DNA of 64,000 nt from Azospirillum sp. B21 (GCF_008364825.1 NZ_VTTO01000021.1:42022-106021), one strand, 5' to 3'. Positions 40,487 to 49,975 are shown, counted from the first letter of the stretch. Made by a program: numbers and translations. Notes: a model not told the origin generated them from the sequence alone.

Positions 40487-41896
40487 ATGTCCCTCTTCGC
40501 AGCCTTGAACAGCGCCACGGCCGGGCTGCGCACGGTCCAGTCCAGCGTCAAGCTGGTTTCGGACAACATCGCGCAGGCCAACGATCCCACCCGCACGCGC
40601 CATACCGCCCAACAGTCGGTGGACGCCAGCGGCCAGGTCATCAGCACGACCTATCGCCGGGAAGTCGACAAGGCCCTGATGGCGCAGGTGATGGACCTGA
40701 CCGCGCGCGACGGCGGATCGCAGGCGACGGCGACCTACATGCAGCAGCTGGGCGACCTGCTGCGGACGACCAACGGCACGCCTCTGCTGAACGACTATGC
40801 CGACAAGTTCCAGGCCGCGGTGAAGACGCTCGCCACCTCGCCGGAGGACGAGACCGCGCAGTACCAGCTGGTCCAGGCCGCCGACAACTTCTCGCGCGAG
40901 ATCCGCCGCGTCTCCGAAGGCGTGGAACAGCTCGACCGCGACATGAAGACGGACATCACCAAGTCGGTCGAAACGGTCAACGACCTGCTGAAGCAGATCA
41001 ACACGATCAACAACGACACGGTGTCGCTGCTGGGCCAGGGGTCGGCCGCCAACGCCGTCGCCGACAAGCGCGACGGCCTGATCCGCGAGCTGAGCACCTA
41101 CATGCCCGTGCGCACCGTGGAGCGGCCGGACGGCCGTCTGGCGATCTTCACCCCGTCGGGTCTGGCGCTGGTCGATGCCCAGCCGGCAAATCTTTCCTAT
41201 GACGGCGGCAACATCAACCTACAGGTCGGCAATCAAGTCACCTCGATCAACAACCACCTGACCGCCGGCAAGCTGGGCTCGCTGATCCAGATGCGCAAGG
41301 ACGGCTCGACGACCGAGCCGCCGACGCCGGCCAGCGGCGACCCGGCGGCGGAAATCGTCCGCAAGCTGCGCTCCCAGCTGGACGAATTCGCCAAGGCCTT
41401 CACCGGCCCGACCCGGCCCGGTGAGCCGACCAGCTTCGCCGACGCCTACGACGAATCCGCCCCGGCCGCCGACGGCGAGCAGATCAACCAGTTCTTCACC
41501 GGGAACGACCGTTTCACCATCGCCGTGAACGCCAAGCTCGTGGACAACACCGCGAAGATCAAGCGGGCCGCCATCGACGACATGGTCACGGCCATCAATG
41601 CGTCCGGCCGCAACTTCAGCGCCGATGGCCTGCAGTTGAAGGACACCAGCTACAGCGCCATGGGCAGCGCCATCACCGGCACCTGGATGGCCGCGGCCAA
41701 GACCGCCAACACCGCCAGCGAGTCCAACAAGGCGTCGATGCAGCTGCTGTCCGAGCGCTACCAGTCCCAGACCGGCGTCAACATCGACGAGGAAATCGCC
41801 CAGCTGCAGCAGCTCCAGACCTCCTACCAGGCTTCGGCACGGGTCATGCAAGTGGCCAATGCAATGTTTGATGCGCTGGAGGCGGTGGTCCGATGA
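40487..41896 (+). CDS. flgK: flagellar hook-associated protein 1 FlgK
   Basis: 469-aa junction protein between hook and filament. The N-terminus MSLFAALNSATAGLRTVQSSVKLVSDNIAQAN and the C-terminus QTGVNIDEEIAQLQQLQTSYQASARVMQVANAMFDALE are the conserved coiled-coil ends (D0/D1). In between is NDLLKQINTINNDTV and AVADKRDGLIRELSTYM. Start ATG 40487 behind GAAAGG. It is 126 nt after flgE and overlaps flgL by 4 nt (ATGA). Confidence 0.92.
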   Translation: MSLFAALNSATAGLRTVQSSVKLVSDNIAQANDPTRTRHTAQQSVDASGQVISTTYRREVDKALMAQVMDLTARDGGSQATATYMQQLGDLLRTTNGTPLLNDYADKFQAAVKTLATSPEDETAQYQLVQAADNFSREIRRVSEGVEQLDRDMKTDITKSVETVNDLLKQINTINNDTVSLLGQGSAANAVADKRDGLIRELSTYMPVRTVERPDGRLAIFTPSGLALVDAQPANLSYDGGNINLQVGNQVTSINNHLTAGKLGSLIQMRKDGSTTEPPTPASGDPAAEIVRKLRSQLDEFAKAFTGPTRPGEPTSFADAYDESAPAADGEQINQFFTGNDRFTIAVNAKLVDNTAKIKRAAIDDMVTAINASGRNFSADGLQLKDTSYSAMGSAITGTWMAAAKTANTASESNKASMQLLSERYQSQTGVNIDEEIAQLQQLQTSYQASARVMQVANAMFDALEAVVR

Positions 41897-43944
41897 GCTC
41901 GATAACGGGAGTCAGCAGCTACTCGAAATATCTGAGCCTTGTCCGGAACCTGTCCGGCGGCCAGAACGACATCAACCGGCTGTCCGAACAGCTGACCACG
42001 GGCAAGAAGTCGGTCGATCTCAACGCCTATGGGCCGGAGGTGCAGAAGCTTCTGGACCTGCGGGCGGAGATGGCGAAGAAGGACAACTACATCCAGAGCA
42101 TCAACACCGCGGCCCCGCGCGTGCAGGCGACGGACAAGGTTCTGACCTCCCTGGAATCGATCGTGTCGAGCTGGACCTCCAGCACGACCTTCCCCTTCCA
42201 GCCCGGCCCCGCCAGCGTCACCTCGGCGATCAACACCAATCCCGAGGGGATGAAGGTGGCGATCGATCCCGCCAAGTCGAAATTGACGGTGGGCGCCAAA
42301 TACACGGTCACCGCCGTGCCCTCGCAGCAGGGCGGCAACGGCACCTTCGACGTGACGGTGACGGACGGGCTCGGCGGCAAGACCACCCGCGCCATCAACC
42401 TGGGCACCACCCCGCCCAACGACGGCAAGGGCTACAACTTCAACATCTCCGGCGGCCCGGGCGAGGGCGCCATGCTGAACCTCAGCTTCGACACGCTGAA
42501 GGCGGCGTCCAGCAGCAGCTTCAACGTCTCCTTCCCGCAGGCCGATCAGGTGAAGGACCGCGCCGAGGGCGCCATGCGCGACATCCAGGCGCTGCTGAAC
42601 CAGCGCTTCGGCGACCGCTACCTGTTCGCCGGCTCGCGCTATGGCACGGAACCGGTCACCGACCTGCTGGCGACCAAGCAGACCAGCAAGATCACGCTGA
42701 ACGGCGCCGTGGTGAACACCGACGATTATTTCGAGGTGACCATCAACGGCCAGACCTTCAGCCATCAGAATCTGGCGGCCAACCCGAAGTCGCTGACCTT
42801 CGTCGCCCAGGCCCTGACCGCCCAGATCAACGCCGCCAACCCGGCGCTGCCGATGACGGTTTCGACCTCCAACGGAATCATCACGCTGGTCGGCAACGAT
42901 CCGGGGCAGAAGTTCGACCTGTCGGCGCGCGTCGTGAACTCCGCCACGGTGGAGAACAGCGTCGATACGCCATCCACCACCCAGGCGCCGACGGCCGCCC
43001 TGCCGCAGATCGACCGCTTCACCCTGAATGGCGCCGCGGTCGACATCGGCGACACGTTCGAATTCACGGTCGCGGTCGGCGATCCGGACGATCCCTACAA
43101 CCAGAACTACTACACCCGGAACCCGACCGCGCCGCATGACCTGCCGCCATACCAGACCTACAAGGTGAGCTACACCGTCAGCGACACCGATTACGCCGCC
43201 GGCGTCAACAATGTCGGACAGGTCGCCGACAAGCTGCGCCAGCAGTTCGCCACGCTGAACCCCGCTCCGCCGGTGACCATCGACGCGGTGGGCAACGGGC
43301 CCGGTATCGCGCTGACCAGCACGGGCTTCGCCGATCCCACCAATCACCCCAACCGCACGTCGCTGTTCTCCACCTCCGCCAAGGTGACGAACGGGTCGCT
43401 GGAGAACACCATCACGGTCGGAACCCTGCCGCCGGAGCAGGACAGCCTGATCAACGTTCCCTATGCCGATCCGCCCGACCTGCCCTTCTACGACGCCGAA
43501 TATCTGACCAAGGGCAAGAACGCCGAGGCGTACCGCAAGTCCCAGGTGACCATCGACGACAACCTGAACGTCACCTACGGCGTCAGCGCCGACGACAAGG
43601 CGTTCCAGACGCTGGTCAAGGCGATGCAGCTGGTGCGCACGGCGGCGGCGAACCCCGGCAAATGGACCGAGTACAGCACCCAGGCGCGCGAGATGCTGAC
43701 CCAGGCCACCGATCAGATCCGGTCGATCCACGCCAAGGTCGCGTCCGACGGCGCGACGCTGGAGACCATCAAGACCTCCCACAACGAGTCCGTCGCCACC
43801 CTGACCGAGCGCATCGCCAAGATCGAGGGGATCGACCAGAACGAGGTCGCGGCACGGCTGAGCAGCGCGATGAACGTGCAGCAGGCGACCTACGCCGTCG
43901 CCGGCCAGACGCAGAAGCTGTCGCTGCTGAACTATCTCGCCTGA
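41893..43944 (+). CDS. flgL: flagellar hook-associated protein 3 FlgL, enlarged
   Basis: 683 aa, roughly double a usual FlgL. The flagellin-like N-terminal helix (LRNLSGGQNDINRLSEQLTTGKKSVDLNAYGPEVQKLLDLRAEM) and C-terminal helix (IDQNEVAARLSSAMNVQQATYAVAGQTQKLSLLNYLA) are conserved, as is QALLNQRFGDRYLFAGSRYGTEPV. The middle (about 255-540) holds beta-rich repeats like those in FlgE (ITLNGAVVNTDDYFEVTINGQTF; FTLNGAAVDIGDTFEFTV). It is translationally coupled to flgK, and a terminator follows 7 nt after the stop. Confidence 0.91.
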   Translation: MSSITGVSSYSKYLSLVRNLSGGQNDINRLSEQLTTGKKSVDLNAYGPEVQKLLDLRAEMAKKDNYIQSINTAAPRVQATDKVLTSLESIVSSWTSSTTFPFQPGPASVTSAINTNPEGMKVAIDPAKSKLTVGAKYTVTAVPSQQGGNGTFDVTVTDGLGGKTTRAINLGTTPPNDGKGYNFNISGGPGEGAMLNLSFDTLKAASSSSFNVSFPQADQVKDRAEGAMRDIQALLNQRFGDRYLFAGSRYGTEPVTDLLATKQTSKITLNGAVVNTDDYFEVTINGQTFSHQNLAANPKSLTFVAQALTAQINAANPALPMTVSTSNGIITLVGNDPGQKFDLSARVVNSATVENSVDTPSTTQAPTAALPQIDRFTLNGAAVDIGDTFEFTVAVGDPDDPYNQNYYTRNPTAPHDLPPYQTYKVSYTVSDTDYAAGVNNVGQVADKLRQQFATLNPAPPVTIDAVGNGPGIALTSTGFADPTNHPNRTSLFSTSAKVTNGSLENTITVGTLPPEQDSLINVPYADPPDLPFYDAEYLTKGKNAEAYRKSQVTIDDNLNVTYGVSADDKAFQTLVKAMQLVRTAAANPGKWTEYSTQAREMLTQATDQIRSIHAKVASDGATLETIKTSHNESVATLTERIAKIEGIDQNEVAARLSSAMNVQQATYAVAGQTQKLSLLNYLA

Positions 43945-43951
43945 CGGAATA

Positions 43952-43983
43952 GGGGCGGCCGATCCGGCCGCCCCCATTTTCTT
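43952..43983 (+). terminator. rho-independent terminator of flgE-flgK-flgL
   Basis: 10-bp perfect arms GGGGCGGCCG / CGGCCGCCCC with a 3-nt loop, followed by CATTTTCTT. It ends the flagellar transcript and lies 25 nt before the end of the convergent TRAP gene. Confidence 0.85.
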
Positions 43984-44008
43984 CAGTCCTTTCAGACCTG
44001 CGGGACCG

Positions 44009-45109
44009 TCACTTCGAGCGGCCGGCCGACTGCACGAAGTTGTCGTAGGGCAGCTCCGCCACGCGGAACCACAGCTGCACCTCGTCCAGGAACGGCTTCC
44101 AGCTGTCGTAGACCGTCTTGAAGTCCGGATTGGTCTTGGCGATGTCGTCGTACATCTCGAAGGCGATCTTGTGGGCGGCCTCCATCAGGTCGCGCGGATA
44201 GGGACGCAGCAGCGCGCCCTTGGCGACCAGACGCTTCAGCGCCTTGGCGTTCTCCGCATCGTAACGGGCGGTCATCGCGCTGTTCGCCTCGGCGCAGGCG
44301 GCGGTCAGGATCGCCTGATAGGACTTGGGCAGCGCCTCCCATTCCTTCTGGTTGATGTAGAGCGAGACCTGCGGCCCGCCTTCCCACCAGCCCGGATAAT
44401 AGTAGTACTTGGCGACCTGGACGAAGCCCAGCTTCTCGTCGTCGTAGGGGCCGACGAACTCGACGGCGTCGATGGTGCCCTTTTCCAGCGCCGGGTAGAT
44501 GTCGCTGCCGGCGATCTGGGTCGGCGCGGCGCCCAGCTTGGCCATGATCTGGCCGGTGATGCCGGCGATGCGGATCTTCAGGCCGTTGAAGTCGGCAAGC
44601 GACTTGATTTCCTTGCGGTACCAGCCGCCCATCTGGGCACCGGTGTTGCCGGCCGGGAACTGAACGATGCCATGCTTGGCGAAGAAGGCGCGCATCACCT
44701 CCTGACCGCCGCCATACTGGTACCAGGCGTTCTGCTGGCGGGCGTTCGGACCGAAGGGAATCGCGGTGTCGAAGGCAAAGGTCGGATCCTTGCCGACATA
44801 GTAATAGCCGCAGGTGTGGCCACACTGGACGGTGCCGTTCTGCACGGCGTCCAGCACCTGCAGGCCGGGCACGATCTCACCGGCGGCGTGCACGCGGATC
44901 TGGAACTTGCCGTCGGTCGCTTCCGACACGCGCTTGGAGATCAGTTCGGACGTGCCGAGCAGGATGTCGGTGCTCTTCGGGAAGCTCGACGCCAGACGCC
45001 ACTGGATGGTCGGCTGGGTCTGCGCGATGGCCGGGGCCGCGAGGGTCGAGGCGGCAACGGTCGAAACGGCACCGACACCGGCCTTGGTGAGAAACGCTCT
45101 TCTTTCCAC
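44009..45109 (-). CDS. TRAP transporter solute-binding protein (DctP/TakP-like)
   Basis: 366-aa periplasmic binding protein of a TRAP transporter. The N-terminus MERRAFLTKAGVGAVSTVAASTLAAPAIA is a Tat-type signal (RRAFLTK). Mature-protein motifs IQWRLASSFPKSTDILLGTSELISKRV, IRIAGITGQIMAKLGAAPTQIAGSDIYPALEKGTIDAVEFVGPYDDEKLGF match the TakP group that binds 2-oxo acids; the ligand-binding Arg lies in LKIRIAG. GTG start at 45109. No DctQ/DctM membrane genes are adjacent, so the permease must be elsewhere. The 199-nt gap 45110-45308 holds its promoter region with no motif I can name. Confidence 0.88.
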   Translation of the reverse strand: MERRAFLTKAGVGAVSTVAASTLAAPAIAQTQPTIQWRLASSFPKSTDILLGTSELISKRVSEATDGKFQIRVHAAGEIVPGLQVLDAVQNGTVQCGHTCGYYYVGKDPTFAFDTAIPFGPNARQQNAWYQYGGGQEVMRAFFAKHGIVQFPAGNTGAQMGGWYRKEIKSLADFNGLKIRIAGITGQIMAKLGAAPTQIAGSDIYPALEKGTIDAVEFVGPYDDEKLGFVQVAKYYYYPGWWEGGPQVSLYINQKEWEALPKSYQAILTAACAEANSAMTARYDAENAKALKRLVAKGALLRPYPRDLMEAAHKIAFEMYDDIAKTNPDFKTVYDSWKPFLDEVQLWFRVAELPYDNFVQSAGRSK

Positions 45110-45308
45110 TCCCGCTACTCCGCAAGATTATTGCTATTGCTGACAATTTCCGTGACCCGCGGTGAATCAGGGAATTACAGCGGCTTAGGCGAGAGTGTAA
45201 CAAATCATCCGAAGCGGCGCCCTGCATCGCATAAATGTGCATGCCTGCCTTTCGAGGGTATCGGCGACACCCCCGAACCGCGTATGCGGCCAAGTGAGGA
45301 CGGCAGGA

Positions 45309-47045
45309 TCAGGACGGCAGGCGCAGACGCCCCAGGTAGACCGACAGCGGCGGCATCACCAGCGTCCGGCCGTCGGCCGTCGGCTCCGGCGGCAGGGCGC
45401 CCGGCGCACGCGGCACCGGCAGGGCTTCCGGTTCGCCGCGCCCGCGAAGGGCGAATTCGGCCGGGCGGTCGGCCATGTTGAAGACCGCGAGCAGACGCTC
45501 CTCCCCGAAGACGCGCTCGAAGGACAGCACGTCGCCATGCTCCTCCACCGCCGCCACCGCACCGGAGCGCAGCGCCTCCAGGTCACGGCGCAGGGAGAGC
45601 GCGGCACGCCACACCGCCAGCCGGCTGCCGGCGGTCCGTTCCTGCCGGTCGACCGCCAGCTCCAGATGGGCGTCCGGCACCGGCAGCCAGGGTTCGCCGA
45701 TGGTGAAGGCGGCGTTGGGCTCGTCGGCGCGCCAGGGCATCGGGGTGCGGCTGCCGTCGCGTCCCTGGAAATCGGGCCAGTAGGTGATCCCGAAGGGATC
45801 GCGCAGCTGATGCTGTTCCAACATCGCGTTGGGAAGGCCCAGTTCCTCGCCCTGGTACAGGCAGACGGTGCCGGGCAGTGACGCCGCCAGCATCGCCAAC
45901 AGTGCGTTGAAGGATTGCGGGTCGGCGCCGGCCGGCAGCCAGCGGCTGGCGGCGCGCTCCACATCGTGGTTGGAAAGGCTCCAGCAGATCGACTCCGGCC
46001 GCGGCACCGCGGTCAGGGCCTGGGCGAAGCCCTTGGCGCTGAAGGGCTGCTTGGCCAGCGACAGGCTGTAGGCGGCGTGAAGCCCCTGCGGCGAGCAGTA
46101 GGCCGCGATACGCTGGCTGGCGCCGGGCTGGCTTGACAATTCGCCCAGCAGGACCCGGCCGGGATAGCGCTCCACCGTCTCACGCAGGCGGGCCAGGATG
46201 CCGCCGATGGCCGGATGCATCATGTCATGGACATGCTGCTGCAGGGCGAAGGGCTTCAACGGCGGTTGTGGCTCGCGCCAGAGAGCGGCGGGGTTCGAGC
46301 GCAGCTGCGGGTCGTGGGCGAAGAAATCGACGGCATCGATGCGGAAGCCGTCGACGCCGCGCTCCATCCAGAATTCCGCCGTCTCGCACAGGGCGTCCAT
46401 CACCGCGGGGTGGTGCAGGTTCAGCGCCGGCTGGCTGGACAGGAAATGGTGCAGGTAATATTGCCGCCGCCGCGGTTCCCAGGTCCAGGCCGCTCCGCCG
46501 AACACCGACAGCCAGTTGTTGGGCGCGGTGCCGTCGGGCTTGGCGTCGGCCCAGACATACCAGTCGGCCATCTCGCCCTCACGCGACCGCCGGCTGTCCA
46601 CGAACCAGGGATGGGCGTTGGAGGTGTGGCCGCAGACCAGATCGACCAGCACCTTCAGCCCCAGCCCATGGGCGCGCTCGATCAACCGGTCGAAGACGGT
46701 AAGGTTGCCCATGCGGGGATCGACCGCGCGATGGTCGGCGACGTCATAGCCGAAGTCGGTGCGCGGCGACGGGTAGAAGGGGCTGATCCACACCCCGTCC
46801 ACACCCAGCGACGCCACATGGTCCAGCCCCTCGATCACGCCGTCGAGGTCGCCCCAGCCGTCGCCGCCGCGGTCGCGGAAGCTGAGCGGATAGATCTGGT
46901 ACAGCGCCGCCCCGTTCAGCCAGGAGATGTTCGGGCCGGACGACTGGGACAGGGTGATGGAGTTGGTCAAGGCAGCAGGCTCCGCGCCGGGGTTGGCGAT
47001 TCCGGCGCAGCGCTGCCGGTTCACCACCCAAGCTTCCCCCGCCAT
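45309..47045 (-). CDS. GH13 alpha-glucosidase (oligo-1,6-/alpha-glucosidase type)
   Basis: 578-aa alpha-amylase-family hydrolase acting on short alpha-glucosides, probably cytoplasmic because no signal peptide is seen. (beta/alpha)8 signatures: YQIYPLSFRDRGGDGWGDLDGVIEGL, catalytic nucleophile Asp in GFRIDAVDFF, acid Glu in VLLGELSSQ and Asp in SLSNHDVERAASRW. The family marker near strand 5 is QPALNLHHPAV. The first ~30 residues of the frame (to AALTNSITLSQ) are not conserved in appearance and no Shine-Dalgarno precedes ATG 47045, so the true start may be a TTG near 46968. It complements the glucan/trehalose genes at 8-16.6 kb but is not linked to them. Confidence 0.85.
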   Translation of the reverse strand: MAGEAWVVNRQRCAGIANPGAEPAALTNSITLSQSSGPNISWLNGAALYQIYPLSFRDRGGDGWGDLDGVIEGLDHVASLGVDGVWISPFYPSPRTDFGYDVADHRAVDPRMGNLTVFDRLIERAHGLGLKVLVDLVCGHTSNAHPWFVDSRRSREGEMADWYVWADAKPDGTAPNNWLSVFGGAAWTWEPRRRQYYLHHFLSSQPALNLHHPAVMDALCETAEFWMERGVDGFRIDAVDFFAHDPQLRSNPAALWREPQPPLKPFALQQHVHDMMHPAIGGILARLRETVERYPGRVLLGELSSQPGASQRIAAYCSPQGLHAAYSLSLAKQPFSAKGFAQALTAVPRPESICWSLSNHDVERAASRWLPAGADPQSFNALLAMLAASLPGTVCLYQGEELGLPNAMLEQHQLRDPFGITYWPDFQGRDGSRTPMPWRADEPNAAFTIGEPWLPVPDAHLELAVDRQERTAGSRLAVWRAALSLRRDLEALRSGAVAAVEEHGDVLSFERVFGEERLLAVFNMADRPAEFALRGRGEPEALPVPRAPGALPPEPTADGRTLVMPPLSVYLGRLRLPS

Positions 47046-47046
47046 G

Positions 47047-47063
47047 GCTAACGAAAGGTTAGC
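47047..47063. promoter_or_regulatory. inverted repeat before the GH13 gene
   Basis: GCTAAC-GAAAG-GTTAGC, 6-bp perfect arms with 5-nt spacer, abutting the annotated ATG of the GH13 gene in the 152-nt divergent gap. Such short symmetric sites are typical of LacI/GntR-class operators, but no regulator is encoded next to it. Confidence 0.35.
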
Positions 47064-47197
47064 GGCCGAACGTGGTCACAGGCCTTCCCCTTTCGCACAG
47101 GTCGGCTAGATGGACAGGATCTTGCGGCCGGGTGCCTGGAGACTTGGCCGCTCCGCCACGCTGCGGCTATACCAGCGCTCACCAAGAGGGAGCGGGA

Positions 47198-48835
47198 ATG
47201 CAGCGCGGCAGCGGGATGGCGGCGGCCAAGATGGGGACGGCCGACTCGGAGCGGCGGCTCGGCCGCTTCCGGCTGCGCGAGTTGATCGGCCGGGACGGCG
47301 AGGCCCGGCTGCACCGCGCGCTGGATGCGAATGGGCAGGCGGTGGCGCTGTGGACCATCCCGCTGGCGCGGCTGTGTGCCGATGCCATGTCGCTGGAGCG
47401 GTTCCGCCGCACCGCCGGCGCCACCGCCCAACTGTCCCATCCCGCCATTCCCGCGATCCTGGCCTCCGGCGAGCATGCCGGCACCGCCTTCGTCGCCACC
47501 GCGCTGGTCGAGGGGCCGACGCTGGCCGACCGGCTCGCCGATGGCGCCTTGAGTTTGGACGACAGCGTCGCAACGCTCGACCGCGTGCTGGGCGCGCTGG
47601 ATGCCGCGCACCGGGCCGGAATCGTCCATGGTGCGCTTGGGGCGGAGACCATCCGCCACAGCGGAAGCACCGCCATGGTCACCGGGTTCGGACGGACGGC
47701 GCTGACCGCGGCGCAAGCGAGCCGCAGCGACGATCTTGCCGCCGCCGCCCGGTTGATCGAGCGGCTGCTGTCCGGCCATAACGGTCACCCGGCGGTGGCG
47801 TCGCTGCTGGAGCGGGTTCGGGTGAGCGGTGGCGACGCCTTCCCGGATGCCGCATCGCTTCGGCATGCGGTCGCCGCCCTGACCGGAACGCCCCTCCCCG
47901 CTTCAGAGGCGACACCGCAGCGCGCGCGCCGGTGGCCGCTGTGGCTTGGCGGAATGACGCTGGCGGGAGGGCTGGCGGCAGGCGCGGTGCTGATGAACCG
48001 GCCGATGCCGACCATGCCCTCGGCCCTTTCCTCACAGCCCGCGACCGCGACAACCGCTCCAGCCACTGCGCCGGCTGCAGCGGTCTCGTCTCCCCCGGAG
48101 CCCGCTTCCGCGCCCGAAGTGCCGGTTGCGCCGCGACGACCTCCGGTTGCGGCGGTGACCCAGGCGTTGCGGGCGATTCCTTGCGCGCTGGTGGCGGTGG
48201 AGGAAGCCGGCGGACGGCTGCTCGTTTCGGGGACGGCAATGGGGGCACAGGCGGAGACCGCGGTGCGCGAGGCGGTGGAAGCGGCGGCAGGCGGCTGGGA
48301 GCATGGCTTCGACCTCGCCACCGCCGATGCACAGTTCTGCGGGCCGCTCGCCAGCGTCGCCGCGGCGCTGGACGCCAACCGGGGATTGGCGGAACCGCTG
48401 ACGGCCAGTTTGGCAACAGCGGAGGCGGCAACAGCGGAGGGAAGCGGGCCGCAACTGAATGCGGGCGATCCGCTGATCCTGGAGATCGGGGCCCCGGCGC
48501 GGCCGGTACGGATACAGTCCGATTACTTTACGGTCGACGGCATCGTCATCCATCTGCTGCCCAACCCTTCGGACAGCGGCACGACGTTGGCGGCGGGGGC
48601 ATCGCGGCGGCTGGGCGACCGGGACGACGGCGGGCGTTACTGGACCATCGGCCCGCCCTATGGCACCGAACTGCTGCTGACCATCGCCACGGCGGAGCCC
48701 CTGTTCCCAACCCCGCGGCCGGAGCAGGAATCGGCGGCCGACTATCTGGCCGCGCTGGTGGAAGCGCTGGCGACCTTGCCGGACGACGCGCCGGCTCCGC
48801 TGGCCGCCGCCCGTTTCATCACCACCGGCCCCTGA
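47198..48835 (+). CDS. membrane-anchored Ser/Thr pseudokinase with DUF4384 domain
   Basis: 545 aa from ATG 47198 (GAGGGAGCGGGA upstream; the frame opens earlier but without a good site). Residues ~15-225 have the Hanks-kinase layout but the catalytic residues are lost: the VAxK lysine is Trp52 (VALWTIP), the HRD loop reads VHGAL (144-147) and DFG reads Gly163-Phe-Gly. A transmembrane helix (~247-266) and a Pro/Ala-rich linker follow, then a C-terminal DUF4384-like domain (LNAGDPLILEIGAPARPVRIQSDYFTVDGIVIHLLPNP, IGPPYGTELLLTI). Probably a scaffold rather than a kinase. It converges with a PP2C phosphatase gene 21 nt away. Confidence 0.78.
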   Translation: MQRGSGMAAAKMGTADSERRLGRFRLRELIGRDGEARLHRALDANGQAVALWTIPLARLCADAMSLERFRRTAGATAQLSHPAIPAILASGEHAGTAFVATALVEGPTLADRLADGALSLDDSVATLDRVLGALDAAHRAGIVHGALGAETIRHSGSTAMVTGFGRTALTAAQASRSDDLAAAARLIERLLSGHNGHPAVASLLERVRVSGGDAFPDAASLRHAVAALTGTPLPASEATPQRARRWPLWLGGMTLAGGLAAGAVLMNRPMPTMPSALSSQPATATTAPATAPAAAVSSPPEPASAPEVPVAPRRPPVAAVTQALRAIPCALVAVEEAGGRLLVSGTAMGAQAETAVREAVEAAAGGWEHGFDLATADAQFCGPLASVAAALDANRGLAEPLTASLATAEAATAEGSGPQLNAGDPLILEIGAPARPVRIQSDYFTVDGIVIHLLPNPSDSGTTLAAGASRRLGDRDDGGRYWTIGPPYGTELLLTIATAEPLFPTPRPEQESAADYLAALVEALATLPDDAPAPLAAARFITTGP

Positions 48836-48856
48836 TCTCCCCCCTCAGCATGCCCG

Positions 48857-49672
48857 TCAGGCGCTGGCGGTGAAGCGCCCGACCACCACCGTCACATTGT
48901 CCTGGCCGCCGGCCGTGTTGGCGGCATCGACCAGGGCGGCGGCGGCGCGGGCCGGGTCGCGCTCCTCCGTCAGGATGCGGGCGATGGCGCTGTCCGTGAC
49001 CATGCCGTTCAAGCCGTCGGAACAGATCATGACGACATCGTCGGGAAGCAAGGAGTGGACGGCCACCTCCGGCTCCACATCCTCGCCGGTGCCGAGCGCC
49101 CGCACGATGATGTTCCGCTGCGGCGGCGTTCCGCGCCCGCCATTGTCGAGCCAGATCTGGTACAGGCTGTGGTCGCGGGTCAGCGTGCGCAGGTCCCCGT
49201 CGCGCAGGCGGTAGACCCGGCTGTCGCCGGCATGGAAGGTCACCATCTGGGCCGTGCCCGGAACCCGCCAGAGGCCGGCGACCGTCGTGCCCATGCCCCG
49301 CCCCTGGGCGAAGCCGCGGGCGAGATTCAGGTCGTGGATCGCCCGGTTGGCCTTCTGCACGGCCGACCGCGCGACCGACAGCGCGCGGCCCACCGCCGGC
49401 TCCGTCGCCGACGGGTCGGTCTGGGTCCGGTCGATGTCGTCGCGGTCGACCACGGTGATCGGCTCCGACGGCGCGGAATCCTTCAGGAAGCCGGAAATCT
49501 CCTCCACCGCCTTGCGGCTGGCGATGTCGCCGCCGGCGTGGCCGCCCATCCCGTCGCAGACGATCGCGAATTCACCGTTCGTATCGACGTGGAAATCGTC
49601 CTCGTTGCGGGACCGGGTACGCCCGACGTCGGTCAGCCCGGCGGCGGTCAGGACAAAGGCGGTGTTGGACAT
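48857..49672 (-). CDS. PP2C-family Ser/Thr protein phosphatase
   Basis: 271-aa metal-dependent phosphatase. Motifs in order: TDVGRTRSRNEDDFH, VCDGMGGHAGGDIAS, GRGMGTTVAGL, FHAGDSRVYRLRDG, TRDHS, MICSDGLNGMVTD, AGGQDNVTVVVGRF; all metal-binding aspartates are present. Start MSNTAFVL at 49672, with GGAG about 11 nt upstream; an earlier in-frame ATG at 49711 lacks one. PP2C enzymes of this type pair with Hanks kinases, often in type VI secretion loci; here the neighbouring kinase is inactive and no secretion genes are seen. Confidence 0.9.
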   Translation of the reverse strand: MSNTAFVLTAAGLTDVGRTRSRNEDDFHVDTNGEFAIVCDGMGGHAGGDIASRKAVEEISGFLKDSAPSEPITVVDRDDIDRTQTDPSATEPAVGRALSVARSAVQKANRAIHDLNLARGFAQGRGMGTTVAGLWRVPGTAQMVTFHAGDSRVYRLRDGDLRTLTRDHSLYQIWLDNGGRGTPPQRNIIVRALGTGEDVEPEVAVHSLLPDDVVMICSDGLNGMVTDSAIARILTEERDPARAAAALVDAANTAGGQDNVTVVVGRFTASA

Positions 49673-49975
49673 GCAGGCGGCGGCTCCCGTCTCGCGAACG
49701 TCTGGATCCATGGAGGCTGGACCGATTTTCTTGGACCGGCTCCATCGGGACCGGAGCCTCGGTCTTTCGCCCGATAATGGCGCAAGCCTATGAAAAGATA
49801 CAGCGGGGATTGCCGGCAGTGGACGATTGCGCCGGGAGATAGTCCGCTTGTGGAACTTGTGCGGCCGAACAGCCGGTTTTCCCCGGACTTGTCATACCGG
49901 ACTTGCCGGTCTGGTTTTGAAGGGTGGATGTGGTAGTGTGACGCAAGACACCCGTCGTACGGAGGATGGCCCGCC
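49673..49975. other. divergent intergenic region, 303 nt
   Basis: Between the PP2C gene (minus) and the FlgC-like gene (plus). It contains a stem-loop GGCTCC/GGAGCC at about 49739-49759 and three copies of GGACCG in 49719-49752. I find no sigma54 site and no open frame that looks coding. Confidence 0.4.
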
